Below are positions 24,524 to 33,755 of a DNA stretch of 39,314 bases, piece after piece. Position numbers and translations under genes: made by a program. Source of the DNA: RUG563 sp045590215 (lineage in GTDB: Bacteria > Bacillota > Clostridia > Christensenellales > Aristaeellaceae). A model generated the notes under the pieces. It ran no database searches and had not been told where the DNA came from. It saw only the letters and a program-made list of their open reading frames with translations. Numbering within the stretch: position 1 is the stretch's first letter; the number at the start of each line of letters is the position of its first letter. The stretch covers positions 1 to 39,314 of the forward strand of contig JAZNQO010000030.1 of the NCBI GenBank assembly GCA_045590215.1, written 5' to 3'.

Positions 24524-25537
24524 TTACAGCAGCTGATCAAACAGGCGGATATTCCCTGCCTCCAGGGGCAGCTCGCCGGCCTGTTCCTTCTTGATGATCT
24601 CCACGATCTTATCGTTGATGGGGGTGGGCACACCCAGCTTACGGCCATAGGCGCAGACCACGCCGTTGATGGCGTCCACCTCGCAGGGCTTGCCGTTGCG
24701 GATGTCCTGCAGCATGGAGGGCTCGATGGCTCGGTGCTTCTTCATGGCGATGGGCAGCAACAGAATGCCAATAGCCCGCTTGACAGCCCCCTTGTAGTAG
24801 AACAGCTTGGTGATGTCCTTGCCCTGCACGGGAGCGAAGGTCACGCCGGCGGCACGCCCCACGTCGATGCACTCCTTTATGCAGCGGATGGCCACCTTCT
24901 GGGCGTCCTTGTTCTCGGACACGTCGCCGAAGGTGCCGCCCACCACCGTGCCCAGACCGGAGAAGGTAGCGTTAATCAGCAGCTTCGACCAGCGAGCACC
25001 CAGCAGGTTGGGCTCCTCATGAACGGGGCACATCTTTTCCAGCAAGGCTTTCACGGCGTTGTACTGGGCGTCGGAAATGCCCTCCATGCGGCCCATGTGG
25101 AAGGACAGGCTGTCCGGCGCGCTGGTCAGGCGGACAACGCCAGGGGATTCCAGCGTCGCGCCCCACTCCACCACACAGCCCATGGTGCGGTTTGTACCCA
25201 CGATCTCCGCGATGCCAGGCTCCGGCAGGCCATTCTGCAACGTGACGATCACGCCGTCCTCCGCCAGATAATCGCGGAGCATGGTCACGACCTCAACGTT
25301 CTGCAACTGCTTGGTCAAAAGAAGAATGACGTCATACTTGCCATTCATCTGGTCGGGGGTGATGGCCTTGACCGGTACGGTCATGTCCACGGTGCCGGTG
25401 ATGTGCGCACCCGTGGTGTTCAGCGCCTCCACATGGGCGCGGTTGCGATTGATCAGGTCGATCTCGCCGCCGTTTTTCGTGATGTATGCGCCCAGCACCG
25501 TACCCAGGGAACCAGCACCATAGATTGCACTTCTCAT
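24524..25537 (-). CDS. panE: 2-dehydropantoate 2-reductase (ApbA/PanE family)
   Basis: A 337-residue NADPH-dependent reductase. The Rossmann motif GAGSLG is at residues 7-12; the later WSKLLINATF carries the catalytic Lys, and PSMLQDIRNGKPCEVDAINGVV the conserved C-terminal Glu region. PanE makes pantoate for coenzyme A; genomes often hold several family members with other substrates, so the pathway role is likely but not proven. ATG at 25537 follows AGGAGGTATCTGATT, which rules out the longer frame. It is a single gene with its own promoter. Confidence 0.85.
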   Translation of the reverse strand: MRSAIYGAGSLGTVLGAYITKNGGEIDLINRNRAHVEALNTTGAHITGTVDMTVPVKAITPDQMNGKYDVILLLTKQLQNVEVVTMLRDYLAEDGVIVTLQNGLPEPGIAEIVGTNRTMGCVVEWGATLESPGVVRLTSAPDSLSFHMGRMEGISDAQYNAVKALLEKMCPVHEEPNLLGARWSKLLINATFSGLGTVVGGTFGDVSENKDAQKVAIRCIKECIDVGRAAGVTFAPVQGKDITKLFYYKGAVKRAIGILLLPIAMKKHRAIEPSMLQDIRNGKPCEVDAINGVVCAYGRKLGVPTPINDKIVEIIKKEQAGELPLEAGNIRLFDQLL

Positions 25538-25595
25538 AATCAGATACCTCCTGAACGGCTGGACAAAGCGTCCGCAGCCGATTATTTCCATGTGT

Positions 25596-25624
25596 ATCAT
25601 ATCAGAATTGGCGGGGCGTGTAAA
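25596..25624 (-). promoter_or_regulatory. Promoter of panE
   Basis: Minus strand: -35 TTTACA (25619-25624), 17-bp spacer, extended -10 TGATATGAT (TATGAT at 25596-25601). Confidence 0.6.
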
Positions 25625-25638
25625 GAAGATCATGTAAA

Positions 25639-25659
25639 TGCGGGACAAGTTGTCCCACA
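25639..25659. promoter_or_regulatory. GGGACAAGTTGTCCC palindrome upstream of panE
   Basis: A perfect 15-bp palindrome (25642-25656), extended with one mismatch to 21 bp. It lies 17 bp upstream of the panE -35. The core matches the palindrome inside parB at 21557-21581. Confidence 0.5.
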
Positions 25660-26071
25660 TATCGGCAAAGGGTAACAACGCAACAAAATGCTGAAAACAC
25701 CTTGTTTGGTGAATCCAACATGGGGGAATACACATACAAAAATGGCCTTTTCAGCCCTTGACGGAACCGCCGTGTGACACGCAGACAACGGCCAGGCCAT
25801 CGTCTGGTAATCAGTCCTTGGCTCGCCCTCCGGAGGCCGGGCATCCACAAATAATATATTGATGATCTAACTAATATCAATAAAAAAAGAAAAATAAATC
25901 GTTATAACCAAGGAAAGAATATCAATCAATCCATCAATCAAAGGGGAAAATTGGGGGGTGTCAAGGGTAAAAAAGGGCTTTTCCGCATGGTTGAGCCACT
26001 CTTCTCGTTGGTGTAAGGTAGGGGTGTAGCAAGCACACAACACACCTTCATTTGATGAAAGGAGCGATTCC
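25660..26071. other. Intergenic region between panE and tnpV
   Basis: About 410 bp without a recognisable gene. The left half is GC-rich with short inverted segments (CCTCCGGAGG near 25828). The right half is AT-rich and contains ATCAATCAATCCATCAATCA (25920-25939) followed by GGGGAAAA and GGGGGGTGTC. This could be an iteron-like or transposon-end region; no defined origin or end could be named. Confidence 0.4.
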
Positions 26072-26443
26072 ATGAATACACAGACGACCACCGCCACTGA
26101 CATTGCCTACAAAACCGTTGGAGACTACCTCCTGCCCGTGATTACCCTGCCGGAGTCCTCTGGGCCTATCGGACACTTCGGACGGCTCAGAAAAGCCTTT
26201 TTGAAGGAAAACAGGCCGTTGATCTTCCAGATCATGCTGCTGAACGGTACGCTGGATGCTCATCTGGCGGATCTCAACCGTCAAGCCATGGAACGCAAAG
26301 AAACCCTCATCCGGCAGATGGCTGCGAAGGAGGGCATCACTGAGGAACTGAAAGCCGCCGATCCCATGGCCTGGGTGCAACGGATGAATAACCTCTGTGC
26401 CTGCGCCGAGGAGATCATCCTGAAAGAGCTGGTGTATGATTGA
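26072..26443 (+). CDS. TnpV-like transposon-encoded protein
   Basis: A 123-residue protein of the TnpV family: DIAYKTVGDYLLPVI, GHFGRLRKAFLKENRPL, then AHLADLNRQAMERKETLIRQMAAKEGITEELKAADPMAWVQRMNN. Such proteins are carried by clostridial transposons and conjugative elements; their role is unknown. AAAGGAGCGATTCC precedes the ATG. No transposase is next to it, so it looks like a remnant of, or passenger in, a larger mobile element. Confidence 0.85.
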   Translation: MNTQTTTATDIAYKTVGDYLLPVITLPESSGPIGHFGRLRKAFLKENRPLIFQIMLLNGTLDAHLADLNRQAMERKETLIRQMAAKEGITEELKAADPMAWVQRMNNLCACAEEIILKELVYD

Positions 26444-26718
26444 TGGAGGAGAAACGCAAGATACCCGACTTTGTTTTGAGTACAGGAAGCATTGTTTCCA
26501 CGATGCGTTTGATTATTGAAGGTGCGATTTCGATCTTTGATGATGAAGCCAGTCCCTTGTTTCACTTGGGTTTGGCTCATGAGCGAGAAAAGGAGGCCCA
26601 TGCCTTTGATACGATTGGGACGGGACTTTTTGAACTGAGAACTCAGGTTTTGAACTTGCAGGAATTGTATCTGAAAGAGATTGGCAGGCACCAGGAAAAC
26701 CCCATGTCCGATCAATGA
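26443..26718 (+). CDS. Small hypothetical protein after tnpV
   Basis: A 91-residue soluble protein I do not recognise. It is mostly helical by composition, with an acidic middle (ISIFDDEAS). Its ATG overlaps the tnpV stop by one base (TGATG), so translation is probably coupled; a TTG one codon earlier is the alternative start. It converges on hsdR. Confidence 0.6.
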   Translation: MEEKRKIPDFVLSTGSIVSTMRLIIEGAISIFDDEASPLFHLGLAHEREKEAHAFDTIGTGLFELRTQVLNLQELYLKEIGRHQENPMSDQ

Positions 26719-26722
26719 AAAA

Positions 26723-26750
26723 CTGGCGTAGTCCAGTACGACTACGCCAG
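26723..26750 (-). terminator. Terminator of the hsd operon
   Basis: CTGGCGTAGT (26723-26732) and ACTACGCCAG (26741-26750), 8-nt loop. On the minus strand TTTTT follows, right after the hsdR stop; the plus side has no T-run. Confidence 0.8.
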
Positions 26751-26755
26751 ACCTA

Positions 26756-29700
26756 TTAAGAGGCTATTGCGTTATTGTTGATGCGGTTGATTACGGCACG
26801 GATACCCAGCCAGACAGAAAGATCGGTGAACAGCTCTACCACGCTTCCCTGATCGGTGAATGGTGGTTCCTGAAGCACCGAGAGATCCTTCATCAGGCCG
26901 TTGTGGACGATGTACTCCACAATCTGATTGACGAAGTAGATCTGCCGGCTGTCCAGGGTGGTGTCATTCAGATACTGCGCAAAGGCTTCTTTGGCGGCGT
27001 TCATGTCCAGACCAACAATCTCGCGGACAAACTCGCCCAGGGGTTTCTTGCCATATTCGGCTTCGTAGTCCTCGCGGGTGCCCACTTCGCTCCACAGGAT
27101 CTTCTCCAGCGTTTCCACATCCAGCTGGGTCAGCGGCACGTTCTTCTTCAGCTTAGCGATCACCAGATGATCCTGATGCTGCCGGACGTAAAATTCAGCC
27201 TTGGCCTTGTAGTTTTGCAGGTCGTCGTTTTCCAGCTCCGACTCATGCCACTCCATAGACAGCACTTCATCGGTAAAGTTGGTTTCGTACACATGCTTAC
27301 TGTAGGGTATGTACTTTACAAGGTCACGCAGGTTTTCACGAATGTGTTCAAACTCGTTGATGCCGGCGTTATCAAGATAATCCGTGTTCAGGATCTTGTT
27401 GAGTAATTCAGACTGCGCCATGATCTCCGGAATATTCGCTATGCTGGCAATGCTGCGCACCTTACCCAGCAGATCATTCCGTGCACGGGCGTACTTCTTG
27501 CCAATCAAATAGGCCAGTTCAATGCCATACATCAGGGCATCGAAGCGAACCGCCTTGGCGTCGTCCTGGTCAGGGGCGACCAGCGGCGCAAGCTCCGAAC
27601 CCATCAGCAGCGTGTCCTCGTAGGTGAGGGCTTCGTAGCTCTTGGGATTGGAGAACTTCTCCACATAGCGCAGATGCAGCCGCACAGCAAAGTTTTCCCG
27701 GTTCAGGTCCCGTACCTTGGCCAGCATATCGGCCACCAGGCCTTGACGGAACGGAATCAGCTCCTTGGTCTGATAGGCCAGATCCTGCAGTTTGAAGGCG
27801 ATCTGTGCCTTGAGGCTAAAGATCGCGCCTTGCAGCGGCAGCTGGTTGGCGGTGGGATGTCCCTTGCACATGCGGAAGAACTCAAAGTTGCCGCAGAAGT
27901 CGAAGATGTAGAACTTCTCCTTGTCCGCACCGTCCAGCAGATAGGGGCACAGACGGGTGCCGCGGCCGATCATCTGCCAGAACTTGGCTTTGCTCATGAC
28001 CTTCTTGAAGAAGACCAGGTTCAGCACTTCCGGCACATCAATGCCGGTGTCCAGCATATCTACGGAAATGGCGATCTGCGGCAGCTTCTTCGGGTCGGAG
28101 AACTCGTCGATGGCGCTCTGGGCGTAGGTCATGTAGTTGTCGATGACCTTGGCATAGCCGGGCAGGTGCGGATATTCCTTGTTGAACACCTCGAAGATCT
28201 TCTCGGCATGCTGATGATTCTTGGCGAAGATGATCGTCTTGCCCAGCTTCTCGCCGTAATCAATGCGGAGGCCCTTCTCCATCAGGATGTGCAGTACCTC
28301 GCGGATGGTATCCTCGTTGAAGATCCACTCATTCAGCGCGGAGGAGTTGATCTGCTCCGGCAGCTCGCCATTTTCATCGGTGAAGGTATCCTCATACTCC
28401 TGCTTATCCTCATCGGACAGCTCGTCGTACACGATGCCCTGATCAAGGAATTTCAGCGTGGTTTCCACGGACATGTAATCCACCAGATACCCGTCCTTGA
28501 CAGCCTGGGCAAGCTCGTAGCCGTAGGTGGGTACGCCGCTTTCCAGGTCGAACACATCGTAGGTATTCTTGTCGATCTCGTCCTTGGGGGTGGCCGTCAG
28601 GCCCACCAGCGGGGCATCGAAATAGTTGAAGATATCCCGGTATTTGTTGTAGATGGAGCGGTGCGCCTCGTCGCAGATGATCAGGTCGAAATGCCCGCAG
28701 GTGAACAGCTTGCCCTGCTCATCCCTCACGCTGTCGATGCAGTTCATCATCGTCTGGTAGGTGGAGAAGACGCAGTGCGCCGTGTAATTGTCCTTTTCCT
28801 CACACAGGTTGGTGACGGACAGATCCGGCAGCAGGTTGACGAAACTGCGCTTGGCCTGGGTCACAAGGCTGTTGCGGTCGGCCAGGAACAGGATGTTTTT
28901 CACCCAGCCGTGCTGCAGCAGCACATCGCACAGGGCGATGCAGGTGCGGGTTTTGCCGGAACCGGTGGCCATCACCAGCAATGCCTTGCGGCGATTCTTC
29001 CGGTCAAAAGCCTCGCAGACGGCCTTGATGGCACCCTCCTGATAATAGCGTCCGGCGATGCTGGGGTTCACCGTCACATGCTTGAGGCTGGTACGCATAC
29101 GGCGCAGGTTGAACAGCTTCTCCAGATCACGCTTGGCATAGATGCAGCTCACCCTGCGCTCCGGGTACTGGCCATCATTGATATAGGTATCAAAGCCGTT
29201 GGTCAGGAACACCACCGGACGGCGACCATGCTGCTTTTCCAGAATATCCGCATACAGCTTGGCCTGCTGCCTGCCCTTGGAGGCGTCCACGCACATGCGC
29301 TTGGCCTCGATGATGGCCAGGGGCTTGTGCATATCGTCGTAGAGCACATAGTCCGCATAGCCCACCTCGCTGTGGTTGGGCATGCCGGGGAGCTCCACCT
29401 CATTGATCCAGTCGCGGCCTTCCACCCAGCCGGCGTCGATGAGCATGGCGTCGATGTAGATCTTGCGGGTCTTGTATTCGGAGAGATCCAGCGGCTTGGG
29501 GACGTAGGTGGGCTGCTGCGCCTCGCGGCGGGCGGTGAGTTCCTCGCGCAGGGCGGCGTTTTCGGCCATGAGCTTCTTCAGCTCGATCTCGGCGGTATTG
29601 TCCACCACGGGAGCGGGCTGCGCAGGAGCATCCAGCAGGGCGGGATCGAAGGTCTGCGGCTCGTAGGTATCGGCGTAACAGTAGGCGACAAAGTCCAGGA

Positions 29701-30049
29701 AGCAATGGAGGTTCTCCAGGCACAGGGCGGCCTGCTCGCGGGTGATGTTGCGGCTGTTGTGCGCGGCCTGATTGCCCAGCAGGCGGATGAGCTTCATGCG
29801 CTGCCACACGTCCGGCCCAACCACATCACGGAAGTCCTCGTTGTCCATCAGGGAGGCGAGGCGGTCATCCCAGGGCAGCACAAGGGAGCCGTCCACGGAG
29901 TACATCCATTTGACGGCGAATTCCATTGCGCGGCGGCAATTCACCACCGACGCCGCCGGGTCGATTTCATATATCTTTTCCGCTGCCACCGCTGCCCGGG
30001 CAAACGCCCCAAAGGCCTCCGTGGACAAAAGAAAATCGAAATTGGACAT
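26756..30049 (-). CDS. hsdR: Type I restriction endonuclease, R subunit
   Basis: A 1097-residue HsdR. Order: an N-terminal DUF4145 domain (about 10-120), a linker with a short coiled-coil (EIELKKLMAENAALREEL), a PD-(D/E)xK nuclease domain with D233, E248 and K250 (GYADYVL...AIIEAKR), then the two-RecA-fold translocase with Walker A ATGSGKT (K366), DEAH at 460-463 and the later MIGRGTRL, and the EcoEI-type C-terminal domain. It cuts DNA far from an unmethylated recognition site after translocation. ATG at 30049 is preferred (GAGGTGACCCAC before it) over a GTG three codons upstream. It is the last gene of a five-gene operon. Confidence 0.95.
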   Translation of the reverse strand: MSNFDFLLSTEAFGAFARAAVAAEKIYEIDPAASVVNCRRAMEFAVKWMYSVDGSLVLPWDDRLASLMDNEDFRDVVGPDVWQRMKLIRLLGNQAAHNSRNITREQAALCLENLHCFLDFVAYCYADTYEPQTFDPALLDAPAQPAPVVDNTAEIELKKLMAENAALREELTARREAQQPTYVPKPLDLSEYKTRKIYIDAMLIDAGWVEGRDWINEVELPGMPNHSEVGYADYVLYDDMHKPLAIIEAKRMCVDASKGRQQAKLYADILEKQHGRRPVVFLTNGFDTYINDGQYPERRVSCIYAKRDLEKLFNLRRMRTSLKHVTVNPSIAGRYYQEGAIKAVCEAFDRKNRRKALLVMATGSGKTRTCIALCDVLLQHGWVKNILFLADRNSLVTQAKRSFVNLLPDLSVTNLCEEKDNYTAHCVFSTYQTMMNCIDSVRDEQGKLFTCGHFDLIICDEAHRSIYNKYRDIFNYFDAPLVGLTATPKDEIDKNTYDVFDLESGVPTYGYELAQAVKDGYLVDYMSVETTLKFLDQGIVYDELSDEDKQEYEDTFTDENGELPEQINSSALNEWIFNEDTIREVLHILMEKGLRIDYGEKLGKTIIFAKNHQHAEKIFEVFNKEYPHLPGYAKVIDNYMTYAQSAIDEFSDPKKLPQIAISVDMLDTGIDVPEVLNLVFFKKVMSKAKFWQMIGRGTRLCPYLLDGADKEKFYIFDFCGNFEFFRMCKGHPTANQLPLQGAIFSLKAQIAFKLQDLAYQTKELIPFRQGLVADMLAKVRDLNRENFAVRLHLRYVEKFSNPKSYEALTYEDTLLMGSELAPLVAPDQDDAKAVRFDALMYGIELAYLIGKKYARARNDLLGKVRSIASIANIPEIMAQSELLNKILNTDYLDNAGINEFEHIRENLRDLVKYIPYSKHVYETNFTDEVLSMEWHESELENDDLQNYKAKAEFYVRQHQDHLVIAKLKKNVPLTQLDVETLEKILWSEVGTREDYEAEYGKKPLGEFVREIVGLDMNAAKEAFAQYLNDTTLDSRQIYFVNQIVEYIVHNGLMKDLSVLQEPPFTDQGSVVELFTDLSVWLGIRAVINRINNNAIAS

Positions 30050-30095
30050 GTGGGTCACCTCGTAACACGACTTTATTTATTATTTATATAGTGAA

Positions 30096-31082
30096 TTAGT
30101 TATTTTCACTTTCAATACCAAATGTTTCAATTGGTTGTTTTTTACAATTGAATTTTTCTCCCTCCGAGCCAACTATTTTATATACTTTTATTGTTATATC
30201 AGGATTTCCTTTGTATATCCATTCTGCCAAATCTATCATGTAATCACTTGGTATATTAGGTACTACAAGCAGATTATATAATTCTTCTCCAGCTTTTGTT
30301 AGCGGATAAATATTTATGTTTGTGGCTTTTCGTTCTTGAGACTTTCCCTTGATTTCCAAGAAATCACTGCCATTGTGGAAAGAGCAAGTGGTTTTTACAC
30401 TTAATTCTGGTGAAAAAGTTAACATACCATCAGAGTTTATGAGACCGCATTCATCAAGTAACATTATGTTTGAATACGGTATATGATATTTTCTCAATAT
30501 TTCTTTATTGTTGGGAAGAAAGCAGCCATTATACAACACAAAAATATATGGAGCGATTGACTCGAAGACCTTGGCTTCATTTTGTGACATATTTCGAATG
30601 GTTTCAAGTGTGCGCAAAGAGTAGCTACCTGGTTTTTTAATTTCTCCTGCGAGAATCTTTCCCCAGATTATTTTCATATCCTCTGTGCTGACATCTCGCA
30701 CAATGCTGAAGAATCTGCTAATCCAATCTTCATCTACAGGATTGTCGTTACATTCACCATGTTCAACTTCTTCGGATGCAATCTGAATAACATCTTCAAT
30801 ATTTTGTTCTTGACGGACTTCCTCTAATAGTTTTCGTTGTTGTGCACGTGCTAACAGTGCTTCAGGAGAGCGCAGTCGTGCATGCATCTCCCCATTTGCA
30901 TAGATAATTTCCATGTCAGGATTTTGCCTTATTGTCTGCAGCTTTTTTTCATCTGCATAGGCATCGGCATCTGCCTGCTTTTTCGTCCAATGTGGTCCAA
31001 AGACTTTCAAAATGATTTCTTCCAATTTGTTGACAGCTTTGGCACCTTCTTTTGCAAGTTCCACATGCTCTTGTCCTTGCAT
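30096..31082 (-). CDS. DUF2806 domain protein
   Basis: A 328-residue soluble protein. The core DEDWISRFFSIVRDVSTEDMKIIWGKILAGEIKKPGSYSLRTLETIRNMS is the DUF2806/TIGR03899 signature; the N-terminus is charged and helical, and the C-terminus (NINIYPLTKAGEELYNLL) looks like a small winged-helix-like end. Function unknown. It sits between hsdS (12 bp upstream) and hsdR (46 bp downstream) in the restriction operon and is much more AT-rich than hsdM and hsdR. Starts after AAAGGAGAGATACA. Confidence 0.85.
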   Translation of the reverse strand: MQGQEHVELAKEGAKAVNKLEEIILKVFGPHWTKKQADADAYADEKKLQTIRQNPDMEIIYANGEMHARLRSPEALLARAQQRKLLEEVRQEQNIEDVIQIASEEVEHGECNDNPVDEDWISRFFSIVRDVSTEDMKIIWGKILAGEIKKPGSYSLRTLETIRNMSQNEAKVFESIAPYIFVLYNGCFLPNNKEILRKYHIPYSNIMLLDECGLINSDGMLTFSPELSVKTTCSFHNGSDFLEIKGKSQERKATNINIYPLTKAGEELYNLLVVPNIPSDYMIDLAEWIYKGNPDITIKVYKIVGSEGEKFNCKKQPIETFGIESENN

Positions 31083-31094
31083 TGTATCTCTCCT

Positions 31095-32258
31095 TTATCC
31101 AAAGTACTTTTGCATCAGTGCTTTTTTCATTAATTCCAGTTTATCAAGACTTTGCTGAATTGTCAATTTTTGTTGGTCGGTTTGGGCGACGAAGGCGGCG
31201 AATTGGTTTTGCAATTCCATCGGAGGAAGTATAAGGTTTAATGCTTTGTAACCGCTAACATTAAAATGCTGCTGTGCTGCACCACCTGTTTTTTCTCTTA
31301 TTTGGTTCATGCCGTGCGGCATGTTAGTGAATGTTGCGAGAAATACAGAATTCACTTTTGTGTTGTCTGGATGTGCGATGATTATGTCGATAGCATTGTA
31401 ACCTGCATATTTTTTTGTTGCAACACATGCAGTTCCAGGAGCACCTGAACGCACAACAAGAACATCATTCTCCCTTATCAAAGACTTTTGGTTCTTGGCA
31501 TGACCTTCTTCTGTAAAGTATACCCAGTCATTATCCTTCACATGAAGCTCGCCAATATTTAGTGAACGAAATGCGGGGATACCATGCTCTGCATAATATT
31601 GAGTTGGCTTGATTACCACACCAACACAAACATCAGCAACATCACCAACGCAACCGCAATTCCACCTGCTAAACTGTGTTTCATCCCCAAACATCTCGAC
31701 AAACCGGGCTTTGACCAGCTCATCCAGCTTTGCAATCTGCTGCTTGCGGAGGGAGATGAGGTTGGTTACTCGATCAAGAATATTGACGATTTCCAATTGC
31801 TCATTCATGGGTGGCACAGGAACACTAACGCCTCTGACCATTTCACTATTCAGATTATTTACTACTCCTCCTACAGCCATGTTTTCAAACTTACGATATG
31901 TAGAAGGGGAACTAAGGTAGTAATACAAGAACCGCTTATCGAAAGTATTCTTGTTGTCACGCAGTACGAGCCATCCGTCATGAATGCAACCGTCTATTTT
32001 CAAGATATATGGACGCCCAAAGCTCATTGAGTTGGATAAAAGAAAATCGCCGGGTTGTACATATCGCGATTTCTTCATCCCTTCGGGGATAATCTTTTGC
32101 GCTGTGGCGGTAATGTACATCGAATCGCTTGTATCGCCGATTTTTATCCAGTTGATACCGTTAGGATCGTCAGTAATAAATTTGTCAATGGGGCGCGGAG
32201 AACCTCCGCGTTCAACGGTGCAGACATCACCGATCTTCACATACGGCCAGTTTGCCAT
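31095..32258 (-). CDS. hsdS: Type I restriction-modification specificity subunit
   Basis: A 387-residue HsdS with two target recognition domains (about 1-150 and 205-350), each ending in a conserved helical spacer: PPMNEQLEIVNILDRVTNLISLRKQQIAKLDELVKARFVEMFGD in the centre and PPMELQNQFAAFVAQTDQQK at the end. It sets the DNA sequence recognised by the complex. ATG overlaps the hsdM stop (TGATG). The recognition domains are AT-rich, while the central spacer is GC-richer like hsdM, a pattern expected from exchange of recognition domains. There is only one hsdS and no inverted copy. Confidence 0.93.
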   Translation of the reverse strand: MANWPYVKIGDVCTVERGGSPRPIDKFITDDPNGINWIKIGDTSDSMYITATAQKIIPEGMKKSRYVQPGDFLLSNSMSFGRPYILKIDGCIHDGWLVLRDNKNTFDKRFLYYYLSSPSTYRKFENMAVGGVVNNLNSEMVRGVSVPVPPMNEQLEIVNILDRVTNLISLRKQQIAKLDELVKARFVEMFGDETQFSRWNCGCVGDVADVCVGVVIKPTQYYAEHGIPAFRSLNIGELHVKDNDWVYFTEEGHAKNQKSLIRENDVLVVRSGAPGTACVATKKYAGYNAIDIIIAHPDNTKVNSVFLATFTNMPHGMNQIREKTGGAAQQHFNVSGYKALNLILPPMELQNQFAAFVAQTDQQKLTIQQSLDKLELMKKALMQKYFG

Positions 32259-33754
32259 CACACCATCCCCTCCAACTCCTTGAAGCCCTGCTGAATCTGC
32301 TCCTCCAGCGCCTGCAGCTCCATCAAAATGTCGCGCGTGGGCGGGTACTCGATGGGCTTGTACTCGGTCTGTTTGTACTTGTTGATGGAAAGGTCGTAGC
32401 CGTTCTGCACGATCTCCGCCTTGGGTACCAGGAAGCTCTGCTCCGTGCGGGCGCGGGTGGCCTCCGCGTCACGGGCGTGGAAGCGGGCGATCACGTCCGG
32501 AATATCGTTTTCCTGGGTGGGGGTGCGCTTGTCATCCAGGGTGAAGCCGTCGGCGCGCATGTCGTAGAACCACACATTGTCCGTGCCGCCATGCCCCGTC
32601 TTGGTGAAGATCAGGATGCCGGTGGAAACGCCTGCGTAGGGCTTGAACACGCCGCTGGGCATGGAGATCACCGCCTCCAGCCGGTGGGATTCGATCAGCT
32701 CCTGACGGATGGCCTTGTGCGCCGTGGACGAGCCAAACAGCACGCCGTCCGGCACGATGCATGCGCAGCGGCCGCCCACCTGCAGCATCCGCAGGAACAG
32801 CGCAAGGAACAGCAGCTCGGTCTTCTTGGTCTTGCAGACCTTCAAAAGGTCGGCTGACACGGTGTCATAGTCCAGGCTGCCCTTGAAGGGCGGGTTCGCA
32901 AGGATCAGGGAGTACTTGTCATGGTCCGGGTTCTGGTCGGAAAGGCTGTCCCGGTATTCAATGAAGGGGTTGTCGATGCCGTGGGTCATCATGTTCATGG
33001 CACCGATGCGCAGCATGGTACGATCCATGTCGTAGCCGTGGAACATGCCGTTCATGAAATGATCCTTGCGCTGGGCGTTGAAAAAAATGTCCTGCTTGCG
33101 GTTCTCCTTGAGCCACTCGCCAGCTGCCACCAGGAAGCCGGAGGTACCGGCGGCAGGGTCGCAGATGACGTCGTCAGGGCGGGGCTGCATCATCTCCACC
33201 ATCATGCGGATGATGTGCCGGGGCGTGCGGAACTGGCCGTTCACGCCGGACTGGGAGAGCTTCGACAGCAGGTACTCGTACACGTCACCGCGCACGTCGG
33301 CGGCCTGCATGTCGTTCATCAGGCGGTAGATCTCGTCCATGGCGGTAACGACCTTGTCCAGCAGCAGGGGCGTGGGCAGCTTGAAAATAGCGTCGTCCAT
33401 GTACTTGGTGTAGGCGCTGTCCTTGCTGCCGTGCAGGTTCTTGATAAAGGGGAAGACCCACTCCTGCATGACAGTGTACATCTTGCCTGCCGGGAAGTCG
33501 CGGAACACAGACCACTTCAGCTGGCTGCCGTCGATGGTGCGGTCGCCGATGGTGACCTCGCCGTCGAAGATGCTCTTGTAGGGCAGGTCGAGCATGGCGG
33601 CCTCGCGGGCGCGGAGATTGTCCATGTCGTCCAGGTCGCGGATGAACATCAGGTAGGTCATCTGCTCGATCACTTCAAGGGGATTCGTCAAACCGCCCGT
33701 CCAGAAGGTGTTCCACAGGCTGTCAATTTTGTTCTTCAGTTCGCCGGTAATCAT
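32258..33754 (-). CDS. hsdM: Type I restriction-modification methylase subunit
   Basis: A 498-residue N6-adenine methyltransferase. HsdM_N helical domain (KIDSLWNTFWTGGLTNPLEVIEQMTYLMFIRDLD), SAM motif I DPAAGTSG starting at D199, and catalytic NPPF at 287-290. ATG at 33754 follows GGGAGAATGATTGAT; an earlier in-frame ATG at 33763 would overlap the Fic stop and has a poorly spaced ribosome site. With HsdS it protects host DNA; with HsdR it forms the restriction complex. Confidence 0.95.
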   Translation of the reverse strand: MITGELKNKIDSLWNTFWTGGLTNPLEVIEQMTYLMFIRDLDDMDNLRAREAAMLDLPYKSIFDGEVTIGDRTIDGSQLKWSVFRDFPAGKMYTVMQEWVFPFIKNLHGSKDSAYTKYMDDAIFKLPTPLLLDKVVTAMDEIYRLMNDMQAADVRGDVYEYLLSKLSQSGVNGQFRTPRHIIRMMVEMMQPRPDDVICDPAAGTSGFLVAAGEWLKENRKQDIFFNAQRKDHFMNGMFHGYDMDRTMLRIGAMNMMTHGIDNPFIEYRDSLSDQNPDHDKYSLILANPPFKGSLDYDTVSADLLKVCKTKKTELLFLALFLRMLQVGGRCACIVPDGVLFGSSTAHKAIRQELIESHRLEAVISMPSGVFKPYAGVSTGILIFTKTGHGGTDNVWFYDMRADGFTLDDKRTPTQENDIPDVIARFHARDAEATRARTEQSFLVPKAEIVQNGYDLSINKYKQTEYKPIEYPPTRDILMELQALEEQIQQGFKELEGMV

Positions 33755-33755
33755 A

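Noticed and set aside
27674..30091. Long open frame (805 codons) on the plus strand
   Set aside because: It is antisense to hsdR, has no family motifs or ribosome site, and is explained by the GC-rich codon pattern of hsdR.
31095..32258. Phase-variable hsdS
   Set aside because: Only one hsdS is present, with no inverted repeats, second specificity gene or recombinase nearby.
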